DNA of 64,000 nucleotides, from NCBI GenBank assembly GCA_020861185.1, contig JAJBSV010000008.1, positions 124,001 to 188,000 on the forward strand, read 5' to 3'. Positions within the stretch are counted from its first letter, which is position 1. Each line of letters opens with the position of its first letter. Shown piece after piece: positions 51,957 to 62,349 of this stretch. Under the pieces are notes generated by a model. It was not told where the DNA came from. It made no database searches and saw only the letters and a list, made by a program, of their open reading frames with translations. The stretch is from Ruminococcus sp. (GTDB lineage: Bacteria > Bacillota > Clostridia > Oscillospirales > Ruminococcaceae). Both the position numbers and the translations under genes were made by a program.

Positions 51957-52526
51957 TTAAATTTCAATATCAATCTTGCGCTGTCTTACGTTGAGAGAAT
52001 TCATCAGCTCGTCGGCTTTTTCTTTTGAAATCAGCTTTGAAACTATCGCATATGAAAACTCAAGTGCCGCACCCATTCCGCAACCGGTGATGATATTTCC
52101 GTCGACGGCAACTGCAGTGTCAAGAACCTCGGCACCGATAAGCTCTTTCTCAAAACCTGTATAGCAAACGGCTTTCTTGCCCTTAAGGAGTCCCCTGTGT
52201 CCAAGAATTGAAGGAGCGGCACAAATGGCGGCAATAGGAAGATTCTTCGTCATGCAGATATCTATCGCCTGCTTTACGAGTACGCTCTTTTCAAGATTAT
52301 CGGTTCCTGTCTTTCCGCCGGGAAGAATAATCATTTCGATATCGTCAGACAGGTAGTAGTCGATGTCGGCAATATCAGCCTTTACAGTGACTGCATGAGA
52401 GCCATGAATTTGAGTCTTACCACCTATGCCTATAGTTTTAACTTCTTTTTTGCATCTTCTGAGACAATCTATAGGAGTCAGAGCCTCAACTTCTTCAAAG
52501 CCGTCTGCAAGAAAACAAAGTATCAT
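51957..52526 (-). CDS. DJ-1/PfpI family protein
   Basis: FLADGFEEVEALTPIDCLRRC; LPGGKTGTDNL; IAAICAAPSILG. Confidence 0.92.
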   Translation of the reverse strand: MILCFLADGFEEVEALTPIDCLRRCKKEVKTIGIGGKTQIHGSHAVTVKADIADIDYYLSDDIEMIILPGGKTGTDNLEKSVLVKQAIDICMTKNLPIAAICAAPSILGHRGLLKGKKAVCYTGFEKELIGAEVLDTAVAVDGNIITGCGMGAALEFSYAIVSKLISKEKADELMNSLNVRQRKIDIEI

Positions 52527-52528
52527 AG

Positions 52529-54199
52529 TTATTCACCTTTCGTAGCATTTTTAAGTTGTTCTTCGGCATCCTTAAGCACTGTTTCAGTAATATTGTCGCC
52601 GCCCAATATTCGTGCTATTTCGTATTTACGTTCATCGAAATCGAGATGAGTTACATCAGTAACCGTCCTCTCTCCCGATTCATGCTTTTCAATTAACATA
52701 TGGTCATCCGCCATAATCGCAATCTGTGCCAGGTGTGTTACGCATATGACCTGATGTTTGCTTGATATTTCCTTAAGTTTGATTCCGATTTTCTGGGCCG
52801 CTCTGCCACTGACGCCGGAATCTATTTCGTCGAATATGAGGGTCGGAATTGAGTCCCTGTCGGCAAGAACAGTCTTGAGAGCAAGCATGATCCTCGAAAG
52901 CTCACCACCGGAAGCAATCTTTGCAAGAGGCTTCGGGGATTCGCCCTTGTTGGCGGAAATCAGAAACTCAATAGAGTCCATTCCGCTTAAGGTCAGCTTG
53001 CCTTTTGAGCTCCTGACTTCAAGCTTTACATTCGGCATATTTAAGAACGAGAGCTCTTCTGCAACTTGTTTCGAGAATCTTTCAGAGGCTTCCTCGCGAT
53101 GCTTCGAAAGCTCTTCAGCTTTCTTCGTGACTTCAATCAGAAGCTGAGACTTCTTTTCCTCAAGCTCCAAAATCTTATCATCGAACGAAGCAAGCCCCTG
53201 CGATTCCTGGACAGCGTCCTCATAGACTTTTATAACTTCGTCCAAAGATGTGCCGTATCTGCGTTTAATTCGCTTCAAATCGTTTCTTCTTTGGGTAAGT
53301 GAAGCATATTCGCTGTCGTCGATTTCGAGGCTGTCGCGGAGCTTTGTGAGTTCTGCGGCTATATCTTCAAGCTCGATTCCTATAGCAGACAGACGTTCAT
53401 TTAGCGGCTTCAAAACAGGAAGAATGTCTTCGTTTGATTCAAGCTCACTGTAGGCTTGAGATATCAGATCACCTGCGCTGTTATCCGATTCTGTTTCGGA
53501 GAGGCAGGCGGTCGCCGCTGTAAGGGCATTTTTCAGAGATACGGCATTGTCAAGAAGTCTGAACCGTTCTTCTATTTTCTCGTCTTCTCCAATAGTGATT
53601 TCAAGTGAGCCTATATCCTCTATTATTTCCGCAAGGTACTCTTCGCGCCTTGCATTCTGACTCTTTTCGGTTTTCAGCTTGTTGAGCTCTCGCGCGGTTG
53701 ACTGAAGCTCCCTGAAAGATTTCTGGTAGCTTAAAAGCAATTCATCCGAGCGGGCATAGCTGTCGAGGATATCAAGATGCTTTGATTGGTCGAGCAGGTT
53801 CTGACTGTCGTGCTGACCGTGGATATTGACGAGCAGGTCGCCTATTTCATGGAGCGCCGAAATTGTAACCGGTCGTGAGTTAATTCTGGCGGTGCTTCTG
53901 CCGTCTGAATTGATTTCCCTTGAAATAATCAGCTCGTTGTCGCAGTTAAGTCCAAGCTCGCTCAGTTTGTCCGAAACCGCTTGCGGGCAATCCGTGAAGA
54001 CTGCACTGACATAAGCTTTGTCTGTTCCCTCTCTTATTATGTCCTTGTAAACGCGTTGTCCGAGTATTGCATTGATTCCGCCGATAAGGATTGATTTTCC
54101 TGCTCCGGTTTCGCCGGTAAAGACATTGAAATGCTCTCCGAAGCAAATCGTTGCATTTTCAATCACAGCGAGGTTTTCAATATGAAGTTCGTAGAGCAC
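52529..54199 (-). CDS. recN: DNA repair protein RecN
   Basis: LYELHIENLAVIENATICFGEHFNVFTGETGAGKSILIGGINAILG; ASGGELSRIMLALKTVL; FDEIDSGVSGRAA. Confidence 0.97.
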   Translation of the reverse strand: MLYELHIENLAVIENATICFGEHFNVFTGETGAGKSILIGGINAILGQRVYKDIIREGTDKAYVSAVFTDCPQAVSDKLSELGLNCDNELIISREINSDGRSTARINSRPVTISALHEIGDLLVNIHGQHDSQNLLDQSKHLDILDSYARSDELLLSYQKSFRELQSTARELNKLKTEKSQNARREEYLAEIIEDIGSLEITIGEDEKIEERFRLLDNAVSLKNALTAATACLSETESDNSAGDLISQAYSELESNEDILPVLKPLNERLSAIGIELEDIAAELTKLRDSLEIDDSEYASLTQRRNDLKRIKRRYGTSLDEVIKVYEDAVQESQGLASFDDKILELEEKKSQLLIEVTKKAEELSKHREEASERFSKQVAEELSFLNMPNVKLEVRSSKGKLTLSGMDSIEFLISANKGESPKPLAKIASGGELSRIMLALKTVLADRDSIPTLIFDEIDSGVSGRAAQKIGIKLKEISSKHQVICVTHLAQIAIMADDHMLIEKHESGERTVTDVTHLDFDERKYEIARILGGDNITETVLKDAEEQLKNATKGE

Positions 54200-54235
54200 C
54201 GATTAATCGCCTCCAAAGAGAAATTTCCCAAATAC

Positions 54236-54685
54236 TTAGAGCATGCCGCCGAGTTCATCCATCAAGGCTTTGGCATCACTTTCTTCACGCATTAGAACGA
54301 ATATAGTATCGTCCCCTGCAAGAGTACCGACAACGCCGCTGTAAGCCGCCGCGTCAAGCTTCGAGCAGACAGCGTTTGCCATTCCCGCATAACATTTGAT
54401 GACTACGATATTTATTGCACGGTCTATCAAAATTACGGAATCGGCATACAGAGATTTGAATGACAGTCTTGCACTCGTTTCCTGCGGTTTCGGCGGAACC
54501 GTATACTTGTAACTGCCGTTCGGACCCATGGTCTTCAGTAGCGCCAACTGTTTTATGTCTCTTGAAACGGTAGCTTGCGTTACGTTGAAGCCTCGCTCAA
54601 GAAGCAACGCCTGTAGTGTTTCCTGAGTGTCGACCTCATAGTTGGAAACTATATCGAGAATGGCTTTTTTTCGGTCATTTTTCAT
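54236..54685 (-). CDS. argR: Arginine repressor
   Basis: RKKAILDIVSNYEVDTQETLQALLLERGFNVTQATVSRDIKQLALLK; GTLAGDDTIFV. Confidence 0.95.
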   Translation of the reverse strand: MKNDRKKAILDIVSNYEVDTQETLQALLLERGFNVTQATVSRDIKQLALLKTMGPNGSYKYTVPPKPQETSARLSFKSLYADSVILIDRAINIVVIKCYAGMANAVCSKLDAAAYSGVVGTLAGDDTIFVLMREESDAKALMDELGGML

Positions 54686-55563
54686 CTGTCGTAAGCCCCC
54701 TCGACTTCCTTTGCGTTGTTCATAAGCTTGGTTGAAACCGACTTAAAGTAGTTGTCGCCGTGAATGTCAATTACCGAAAGGCTTAACGGAGACTTTTTAA
54801 TATAGACACTGTCGTCGGATGTAATCGAAATTGCCTCTCCACCGTCTGCACGCATAGCTATAGAGCCAGAGGCTCTCGTTCTGACTTCGATAACTTTATT
54901 CGGGTCGAATATCATTGCCCTTGCGGAAAGCGAATGAGGGCAGATATGGGTAAATTCTATGCAGTCCATGGAAGGTTCGATAAGTGGTCCTCCGGCGGAA
55001 AGAGCATATGCTGATGCACCCGTAGGAGTCGAGAAGATAAGACCGTCAGCTCTTAAATGCGATACTGCAATGCCGTCGGCAAGAACCGTGAAGTCGTTGA
55101 GGCTTTCCTTGAAGTCGTGAGTTATGACAACGTCGTTCAGAACCGTTTCGGTATGGCTTTCGCCGTTACCGAATTTGATGGTCACATCAAGCATCATTCT
55201 CTGCTCGGTTTTGTAATCTCCCGTGCAGAGATTTTTAAGGCAACCAAGCTCGCTTCTTTCGAGTGAAGCCATAAATCCGAGCCTGCCGCAGTTGATGCCA
55301 AGGAGCTTCTTCTTATGTTGTGCCGCAAGAGAAGCAATCTTGAGAATTGTTCCGTCACCGCCGATTGTTATGACAATATCGCACCTTGAAACGGCATCGT
55401 TGATTGTTGGCTCTTCAACTGCCTTATTCCCGAAAACACGGTTTGTGTCGGGAGTCATCAGAACCGTAACTCCGAGAGACTTAAGAATTTCTATAACCTG
55501 TTCGGTGCATTCCTCGGAATGAAGCTTTTCAAGATTTGGATATATGAATACTGTCATGACCAT
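54682..55563 (-). CDS. nadK: NAD kinase
   Basis: VITIGGDGTILKIASLA; GINCGRLGFMA; STPTGASAYALSAGGPL. Confidence 0.95.
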   Translation of the reverse strand: MVMTVFIYPNLEKLHSEECTEQVIEILKSLGVTVLMTPDTNRVFGNKAVEEPTINDAVSRCDIVITIGGDGTILKIASLAAQHKKKLLGINCGRLGFMASLERSELGCLKNLCTGDYKTEQRMMLDVTIKFGNGESHTETVLNDVVITHDFKESLNDFTVLADGIAVSHLRADGLIFSTPTGASAYALSAGGPLIEPSMDCIEFTHICPHSLSARAMIFDPNKVIEVRTRASGSIAMRADGGEAISITSDDSVYIKKSPLSLSVIDIHGDNYFKSVSTKLMNNAKEVEGAYDR

Positions 55564-55583
55564 GACCGTCCTTTGATGTGATT

Positions 55584-56372
55584 TTATGCTCGCGAAAATG
55601 CGTTATTTACGATTTCATAGAAATCCGGTGGTATGTTGCCTTCGGAATCTCTTGTGCAGTACGCAAGATACTCGATATTTCCGTCTCCGCCTTTTATCGG
55701 CGATGGAATTATGCCGATTATGCTAAAACCGTTTGAGAGAAGATAATCGTAAATATCCTGTAAAACTCTTATGTGAACCGATTTGCTTTTCACAATGCCA
55801 CCTTTTCCGATTGCCTCTTTTCCTGCTTCGAACTGAGGCTTTATCAAGAATACGGCTTTGCCGTCAGCTTTCAGTATTTTTACAGCGGCTGAGATGGCAA
55901 ATTTAACGGATATAAACGACAGGTCGGCAGTCACGAAATCTACTGTTTCGCCTGTTGTACTTATAGCAACATCTTTGACATTAATGCCTTCGATGTTTAC
56001 CACTCTGGTATCGTTGAGGAGCTTTTCGGCGAGCTGTCCGTGACCGACATCTATTGAGTAGACTTTTTTTGCGCCGTTCTGTAGCATACAGTCGGTAAAC
56101 CCGCCGGTAGATGCTCCCAAATCGGCACATGTAAGTTCATTAAGCTCTATGTTAAAAGCGCTTATAGCCGCTTCGAGCTTCAATCCGCCGCGACCGACAT
56201 ACTTAAGCTGAGCGCCTGTAAAACTGACGACGTCGTTGTCTGAGACCTCAAGAGCAGGCTTACAGCACACTTTTCCGTTCACGGTTATTTCGCCGTTTTT
56301 GATTGATTCTTTAGCCCGCTCACGGCTTGAGAAATAGCCGTTTGATGTGAGATAGTAATCAAGCCTCGGCAT
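55584..56372 (-). CDS. tlyA: TlyA family rRNA methyltransferase (S4 + FtsJ-like)
   Basis: S4 domain; ADLGASTGGFTDCMLQNGAKKVYSIDVGHGQL; LIKPQFEAGKEAIGKGGIV. Confidence 0.93.
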   Translation of the reverse strand: MPRLDYYLTSNGYFSSRERAKESIKNGEITVNGKVCCKPALEVSDNDVVSFTGAQLKYVGRGGLKLEAAISAFNIELNELTCADLGASTGGFTDCMLQNGAKKVYSIDVGHGQLAEKLLNDTRVVNIEGINVKDVAISTTGETVDFVTADLSFISVKFAISAAVKILKADGKAVFLIKPQFEAGKEAIGKGGIVKSKSVHIRVLQDIYDYLLSNGFSIIGIIPSPIKGGDGNIEYLAYCTRDSEGNIPPDFYEIVNNAFSRA

Positions 56373-58179
56373 CGGTTTGTTCTTTCCTGACAGTGAGCTC
56401 TATCTGATGCTCAGAAAGCCCGTAAAGCTTAATAGCTTCACACACCTTCATATGAGGCACAAAGCCGTTAATTGCGTGGGCATCAACATTTGGGCACAAA
56501 GATTTTAGCTTCTGCCCTATTGAGCCCTCATATTCACATTCTTCAAAGATATAAGCTTTGTTATATCCGGTTATAATGTTTTCGAGTTCACCATTCAGCG
56601 GGAACACCTTGACAAGCTTCATGAAATCGCAACGGAGCTTTTCAGCGGCTTTTTCCGCTTCTCCTGCTTCCCTGCCGTAGGAAATGATGAGAGTGTCGCT
56701 GTTTCTCTCGGTAACCGCATAATCGCTTTCACAGACAGTTTCCGAAGCTTCACCCGATTTCGGATATCTGACAACCGCGATGCCTGTGTCATCAAAAATA
56801 GCTTTTTCAAGGCAGGTTTCGAGCTCTTTATAGTTTGAAGGAGAGTAAATTGTGATATTCGGAATAGTAGTCAGGAACGGGATATCGAAGGTTCCCTGAT
56901 GGGTTCTGCCGTCTGAACCGACGATTCCTGCGTGGTCGATGCCGATTACCATATGAACATTACCTATTGCGGCATCATGAATAAGCCCGTCATAACTTCT
57001 CTGGAGAAATGATGAATAGACCGCAAATACAGGTATCATACCCATTTCGGCAAGTCCTGCCGCAAAGGTCACGGCATGTCCTTCGGCAATTCCCACGTCA
57101 AAATATCTTTCGGGGTACTTTTTCTTGAAGTATTGCAGACCAGTTCCGTATTTCATGGATGCGGTAATGGCACAGATTCTGTCATCTTTGTCGGCGAGCC
57201 TTGTAAGAGCTTGTCCGAAAGCGTCTGTGAAATCATATTTATGCTCCGGCAGAAGACCGGTCTTAACATCGAATCCTGCAACACCGTGATAGTTTCCGGG
57301 GTTTTTCTCTGCAGGCTTATAGCCTTTGCCCTTCTTTGTGTTTACCTGAATCAATACAGGTCCGCCGAGAGACTTTGCATATGAAAGCGCATCTTCGAGC
57401 TCGCTAAGGTCATGTCCGTCAACCGGTCCGACAAACTGGAAGCCGAGGTCCTCAAACATCGTACTGTGGAGCATCTTTTCCCTGACTACATCCTTTGAGT
57501 CGCTGAGAAAATCAGAAACCGGCTTACCTACCAACGGCACTGCGGAGATAATTCCCCTTGTGGTGTTTTTGATTGTGCGATAGGACTTCTTGATTCGAAG
57601 CTTTGAGAGATATTCCGCCAAGCCACCGATATTTTTGGATATGGACATTTCGTTATAATTAAGGATAACGATAATATTTGCTCCGCTTCTTCCTGCGTTA
57701 TTGAGACCTTCGTATGAAAGACCGCCGGTCATTGCACCGTCGCCGATAACTGCGATAGCGTGGTGATTGTCTCCTTTCAGCTTCATAGCTTCGGCAATTC
57801 CGAGAGCAGATGAGATGGAAGTTGAGCTGTGACCGCTAATGACCGGGTCATGAACGGATTCTTCGGGATTTGAAAAGCCGGAAATCCCGCCTTTTTGACG
57901 AATCGTATCAAATTCGTCGAGTCGACCGGTAAGAAGCTTATGGGTATAGCACTGATGCCCTACATCGAAAACTATTTTGTCCTTCGGGGATTCAAAAACT
58001 TTATGTATCGCAACGGTGAGCTCGACAACTCCCAGATTTGACGACAAATGTCCGCCGTTTTCGGCAACGGTATTGATTATTTTATCGCGTATTTCTGCGC
58101 AAAGCTCCTGTTCTTCTTCCAAGCTGAGCTTTTTCAGATCCTCGGGTAGAGTAAGGCTCTCAAGCAGGTTGTTCTTCAA
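56359..58179 (-). CDS. dxs: 1-deoxy-D-xylulose-5-phosphate synthase
   Basis: HLSSNLGVVELTVAIHKVFESPKDKIVFDVGHQCYTHKLLTGR; VIGDGAMTGGLSYEGLNNAG. Confidence 0.97.
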   Translation of the reverse strand: MKNNLLESLTLPEDLKKLSLEEEQELCAEIRDKIINTVAENGGHLSSNLGVVELTVAIHKVFESPKDKIVFDVGHQCYTHKLLTGRLDEFDTIRQKGGISGFSNPEESVHDPVISGHSSTSISSALGIAEAMKLKGDNHHAIAVIGDGAMTGGLSYEGLNNAGRSGANIIVILNYNEMSISKNIGGLAEYLSKLRIKKSYRTIKNTTRGIISAVPLVGKPVSDFLSDSKDVVREKMLHSTMFEDLGFQFVGPVDGHDLSELEDALSYAKSLGGPVLIQVNTKKGKGYKPAEKNPGNYHGVAGFDVKTGLLPEHKYDFTDAFGQALTRLADKDDRICAITASMKYGTGLQYFKKKYPERYFDVGIAEGHAVTFAAGLAEMGMIPVFAVYSSFLQRSYDGLIHDAAIGNVHMVIGIDHAGIVGSDGRTHQGTFDIPFLTTIPNITIYSPSNYKELETCLEKAIFDDTGIAVVRYPKSGEASETVCESDYAVTERNSDTLIISYGREAGEAEKAAEKLRCDFMKLVKVFPLNGELENIITGYNKAYIFEECEYEGSIGQKLKSLCPNVDAHAINGFVPHMKVCEAIKLYGLSEHQIELTVRKEQTDAEA

Positions 58180-58200
58180 ATCTATCTCTCTTTTCGTATG

Positions 58201-59097
58201 TTAATGTCTTCTGTCAAGCAGGTCATATGCAAGCTCGCATAGCAACTCCGAGCCTGTTATATCCGAAATTGCGGCAACTGCCGTTTCTGTATAACGTTTA
58301 GCCTCGTTATGTGCCACATCTACAGCCATAATGGTGGCGTAGGTGTCTTTGCTTCGCTTTTCATCGCTTCCGATTGGCTTTCCGAGCTCGCTTTCGCTTC
58401 CCGTAATATCCAGAATATCGTCAATTATCTGGAATGCAAGTCCGAAGTTTTCCGCATATTCGGCGGCTTTCATTATGTCTTTATCATCGGCACCGGCGAG
58501 TATTGCTCCGAATTGCGCAGATGCACTCAGAATACAACCGGTTTTGAGGGACGACATTCTTTTTAAGAATTCCAAATTGACTTGTCTCCCTTCGGAAATG
58601 AGGTCAAGCCTTTGCCCCATTATCATACCTTGGTTCCCTGCCGCTTTTGAAAGGCAGTTTATGAGCCTGACTGCGGTTTCGGGTGATATGTCCCCACTCA
58701 GAGCTTTATCCGAGATAATCTCAAACGGGAGTATCGCAAGACCATCGCCGGCTAAAAGCGCAGTATCGACACCGTATGCACAGTGAACGGATGGCTTGCC
58801 CCTTCGCATATCGTCATTGTCCATTTCCGGCATGTCATCATGTATGAGAGAAAACGTGTGCATCAGTTCAAGGCAGGATGCAATTTCCGTCACATCCTCT
58901 TTGCCTCCGAAAAGCTTGTAAAATTCAATACAAAGAACCGGTCTTATCCGCTTTCCGCCTGCTGTCAGAGCGTAAAACTCGGCATCTGTTACTCTATCTT
59001 CATCATCAGAAGACTTCGAAATATATCCGTTACCCAAGAGATATGAGTCAACCGCTTCTACATCACGCTGAAATACAGCTTTAAGCTCAGGCTTCAT
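58201..59097 (-). CDS. ispA: Polyprenyl (farnesyl) diphosphate synthase
   Basis: GGKRIRPVLCIEFYKLFGG; LIHDDMPEMDNDDMRRGKPS; FQIIDDILD; ATG 59097 preferred. Confidence 0.93.
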   Translation of the reverse strand: MKPELKAVFQRDVEAVDSYLLGNGYISKSSDDEDRVTDAEFYALTAGGKRIRPVLCIEFYKLFGGKEDVTEIASCLELMHTFSLIHDDMPEMDNDDMRRGKPSVHCAYGVDTALLAGDGLAILPFEIISDKALSGDISPETAVRLINCLSKAAGNQGMIMGQRLDLISEGRQVNLEFLKRMSSLKTGCILSASAQFGAILAGADDKDIMKAAEYAENFGLAFQIIDDILDITGSESELGKPIGSDEKRSKDTYATIMAVDVAHNEAKRYTETAVAAISDITGSELLCELAYDLLDRRH

Positions 59098-59275
59098 TCT
59101 TGTCGCCTTCGCTTTCATTCAGCTCGATTCTTATATCGTTTATACGCTTCAAGCACTCTTCGGATAGAGCCATTCCCTCTTTGTAAAGAGCAACGGTCTC
59201 CTCGAGAGATGTCTTATCATCGTTAAGCTTCGCACATATTTCTTTCAGTCTTTTTATTGACTCGTCAAAGTTCAT
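59087..59275 (-). CDS. xseB: Exodeoxyribonuclease VII small subunit
   Basis: NFDESIKRLKEICAKLNDDKTSLEETVALYKEGMAL; next to xseA. Confidence 0.93.
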   Translation of the reverse strand: MNFDESIKRLKEICAKLNDDKTSLEETVALYKEGMALSEECLKRINDIRIELNESEGDKNEA

Positions 59276-60468
59276 ATCTGTTCCTCATTTTCTTGTAAAA
59301 CTTCCGCCTCGGCTTGTCCGTCTTTCATAACAATTTGTATTCTGCCACTTAATTCTGAACTTTCTGTTACAAGGTGTGAACCCTTGTAAATCAAAGCATA
59401 GCCTTTGCCAAGTATATTCATCGGGTCAGCGGCAGACAAGGTGTTAATACAGCCCGATATCTGTGCTTCGTACAGTCTCAACCTGTGAGAAATTGAAGTC
59501 TTCATAGACTCTTGCATCGTGCCGAGCTGATACTCTGTTCTCGCAAGCTTATTCTCCGGCGATAACGCATCAATTATTGATTTGTAACTTGAAACAGCAT
59601 TTGAAAGAGCATAGAGCTTTCTGTCGGTCAACCTTGTAATCTCTTGCCCAAGTCTTGATATTTCCAAGGAAATAGCCGACATATCGGGAGTGCAAAGCTC
59701 TGCCGCGGCGGTAGGGGTTGCGGCTCTTACATCTGCCACGAGGTCTGATAAAGTCAGGTCAACCTCGTGTCCGATAGCGGAAACAACCGGAGTTATGCAA
59801 GCGTAAACCGCCATAACAACGGCTTTTGTATTGAAGCAGGATAAATCGTCGTCCGAGCCGCCGCCTCTTGTGAGTATAATAACATCGGATTCACTTTTAT
59901 CCGCAAGTGAAAGTGCATTTGAAATGCTCGCCGGAGCTCCATGCCCCTGAACCGTTGCCGGAAAAAGCTTGACCTCTGCAAGAGGATATCTCCTTGCAAC
60001 AGTGCTCATAACATCGTGTATTGCCGCTCCCGACGGTGATGTGACGACCGCAATTCTTGAAGGATACTGCGGAAGTGACTTTTTGGGCTTTGAGAATATG
60101 CCCTCTTTGGCGAGTTGTTCCTTTAGTTGTGCGAGGGCTATATATTCAGTGCCCTTTCCGTCAGGAACAAGCTGAGTGCAGTTGAGCTGATAAACTCCGT
60201 TTCGCTCGTATACGTCGACTCCTCCGAAAGCTATAACAGCCTGTCCTGTTTCAGGATAAAAGCTGAGTCTCGAGGCGTTTTGCGAAAACATTACAGCTCT
60301 TATATTTGAGCTTCCGTCTGTCAGGGTAAAGAATATGTGCCCCGACGTGTGATTGATTGATATATCGGAAATCTCGCCTTTTACGGCGATTCCCTTTAGC
60401 TTCGGGTCGTTTTTAAGTTTGAATGAAATATAAGTATTGAGTGCCGAAACCGAAAGTATTGAATTCAA
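59272..60468 (-). CDS. xseA: Exodeoxyribonuclease VII large subunit
   Basis: OB fold + AVVTSPSGAAIHDVMSTVARRYPLAEV; ILTRGGGSDDDLSCFN; SAIGHEVDLTLSDLVADVRAATPTAAAE. Confidence 0.96.
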   Translation of the reverse strand: MNSILSVSALNTYISFKLKNDPKLKGIAVKGEISDISINHTSGHIFFTLTDGSSNIRAVMFSQNASRLSFYPETGQAVIAFGGVDVYERNGVYQLNCTQLVPDGKGTEYIALAQLKEQLAKEGIFSKPKKSLPQYPSRIAVVTSPSGAAIHDVMSTVARRYPLAEVKLFPATVQGHGAPASISNALSLADKSESDVIILTRGGGSDDDLSCFNTKAVVMAVYACITPVVSAIGHEVDLTLSDLVADVRAATPTAAAELCTPDMSAISLEISRLGQEITRLTDRKLYALSNAVSSYKSIIDALSPENKLARTEYQLGTMQESMKTSISHRLRLYEAQISGCINTLSAADPMNILGKGYALIYKGSHLVTESSELSGRIQIVMKDGQAEAEVLQENEEQI

Positions 60469-61412
60469 AGTTTACACCCGTCCTTTATTGCCGAGAATAT
60501 TGCAACTCCGACGGCATTGTCTTGTGAGAAAGTCGGTTCCGCGAAATAAGAATCAAAATCTTTTTCAAGTCTTACCCGTATCAGCTTGTCCGACATGACG
60601 CCACCGGCATACACGACAGGAAGCGAGCCGAATTCATTTATAGCGCATACGGTCATCTCACATACAGCCGCTTCGACAGATCTCAGTGCAAATAAAGCTA
60701 TATCGCACTTTTCTGCGCCTTTGCCAAACATGTCTCTGCATTGATTTTCTATGCCAGAAAGACAACAGCTTCCGTCTTTTATTGTTGCTCTCGGCTTGAA
60801 TTCAGCAGTCGATTCGCTTGCGAGCTTTTCCAATTCTTTTCCGCAAGGAAATCCGAGCCCGAGCATTACACCGACTCTGTCTATGAGCTGTCCGGCTTTT
60901 AAATCGAGTGAGGATGATATCTCAGTTGCCGTTACTACTTCTTCTTTATCCGCTTTTACGAGCAGGCAATCGGTTGTACCTCCGCTGACGTGAAATGCAA
61001 TAAACGGCTTATCGCTTTCTATCAGGTCAAGCCTTTGACATGAGTAAAGTGCCGCCAAGATGTGTCCTACCTGATGAGAGGTTTCGTAAAGAGGGATATT
61101 CCCTATCACCGAAATGCTTTTTGCAACCGTCTCCCCTACCATAAAGCACGGCATATACGAGCCTTCTATGTTTCTCGGACGCGAGGAAACGCCTATAGCC
61201 GTTATACTCTCACACTTTCCTGTAAGACCGTCTATAACATCGGGAAGCTGTTTTACATGCTGGAATACCGCTTCTGACTGTCTAAGCCCTACCTCACCGG
61301 GTTTGACGCCTAAGAGCTTCTTATTCTGACGCACCGAACGACTTTCGGAATCATACACTGCGGCGGAGGTTGTATAATTACTGGTATCAATACCCAAGTA
61401 GAGCTTGCTCAT
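60465..61412 (-). CDS. TsaD/Kae1-like (M22 glycoprotease family) paralog
   Basis: LGIDTSNYTTSAAVYD; ETSHQVGHILAAL (HxxxH); FHVSGGTTDCLLV; PVVYAGGVMSDKLI. Confidence 0.85.
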   Translation of the reverse strand: MSKLYLGIDTSNYTTSAAVYDSESRSVRQNKKLLGVKPGEVGLRQSEAVFQHVKQLPDVIDGLTGKCESITAIGVSSRPRNIEGSYMPCFMVGETVAKSISVIGNIPLYETSHQVGHILAALYSCQRLDLIESDKPFIAFHVSGGTTDCLLVKADKEEVVTATEISSSLDLKAGQLIDRVGVMLGLGFPCGKELEKLASESTAEFKPRATIKDGSCCLSGIENQCRDMFGKGAEKCDIALFALRSVEAAVCEMTVCAINEFGSLPVVYAGGVMSDKLIRVRLEKDFDSYFAEPTFSQDNAVGVAIFSAIKDGCKL

Positions 61413-61813
61413 GAGAGACTTCTCGAGTATGCGCCAAGAACCCCGTTTACAAAAGTAACGTCCGATTCCTGAGCGTACTTGTTGACGAGACCGACGGCTT
61501 CGTTTATTGAAACCTTGACAGGTATTCTGTCCGAAAGGTATTTGATTTCGTATACTGCGAGCCTTAGTGCCGCAAGATTGATTTTCGGGATTCTGTCGAT
61601 GCTTCTTTTCGTGCTGAACTGGGATATTATCTCGTCTATTTCTTCAAGATGTTCATAAACGCCTTCAACCGTAGAGATAACTTCTTCATTAACAGTGACC
61701 GCTTCGTTATCTTTGGAGATTTCAATCAGCTCTGCCGGCGATTCGTCGCGGAACGCTTTTTCGAAGATAAAGATAAACTCCGATTCTCTTATATCATGCC
61801 TTGTAATGCCCAT
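61409..61813 (-). CDS. nusB: Transcription antitermination factor NusB
   Basis: ILRLAVYEI-like AALRLAVYEIKYLSDRIPVKVSINEAVGLVNKYAQESDVTFVNGVLGAY. Confidence 0.93.
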   Translation of the reverse strand: MGITRHDIRESEFIFIFEKAFRDESPAELIEISKDNEAVTVNEEVISTVEGVYEHLEEIDEIISQFSTKRSIDRIPKINLAALRLAVYEIKYLSDRIPVKVSINEAVGLVNKYAQESDVTFVNGVLGAYSRSLS

Positions 61814-61892
61814 TTAAACTTCCTGCCTATTTTAAAAATGTTTTTAACGCACGGAAACCAAGCCGTTTTATCAGCTTGGTTATATCCGTTTT

Positions 61893-62255
61893 TTATTTGT
61901 ACTGGCTCTCGGAAAAATCAACATCGACTACCGAGACATTTACCTTCGAAACGGTTACGCCCGTCATCGACTGAACTGCGGCTTTGACCTTATCCTGAAT
62001 CTGCGTGCATACGTTGGTTACATTATAGCCGCTGTATACGATTATCGAAATAGATATTTTTGCAACGCCGTCGAGCATGGTAACTCTTATTGCGGTGTTA
62101 TCCATCTTGCTCGAAAACATCTTAAGTATATCAAACGGGCGAACCGAAATCTTTGAAACGCCGCTTACTTCCAAAGCCGCATTCTTGGCAATCTGGATGA
62201 TGACATTTTCGGATACTCTGAGAGTTCCCTTTCTTTTCTTTTCTGTGACTTCCAT
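61893..62255 (-). CDS. Asp23/Gls24 family (YqhY/AmaP-type) protein
   Basis: GTLRVSENVIIQIAKNAALEVSGV; ISIIVYSGYNVTNVCTQIQDKVKAAVQSMTGVTVSKVNVSVVDVDF. Confidence 0.92.
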   Translation of the reverse strand: MEVTEKKRKGTLRVSENVIIQIAKNAALEVSGVSKISVRPFDILKMFSSKMDNTAIRVTMLDGVAKISISIIVYSGYNVTNVCTQIQDKVKAAVQSMTGVTVSKVNVSVVDVDFSESQYK

Positions 62256-62320
62256 TAATTTGTCCTCCTATATTCGTCCTGAGATACGGAAGCGTCTGCT
62301 TCGCATAAATATACAAATAC

Positions 62321-62349
62321 AGTATAGCACAAATCGGCCGCCGAAACAA
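62321..62349 (-). promoter_or_regulatory. Sigma-A type promoter for Asp23-nusB-xse operon (minus strand)
   Basis: Minus strand TTGTTT-N17-TATACT with extended -10 (TGCTATACT). Confidence 0.55.

Noticed and set aside
61856-61881. aaccaagc...gcttggtt hairpin between Asp23 gene and nusB as a terminator
   Set aside because: The T-run lies on the plus-strand side several nt away, while the operon runs minus; too weak to call
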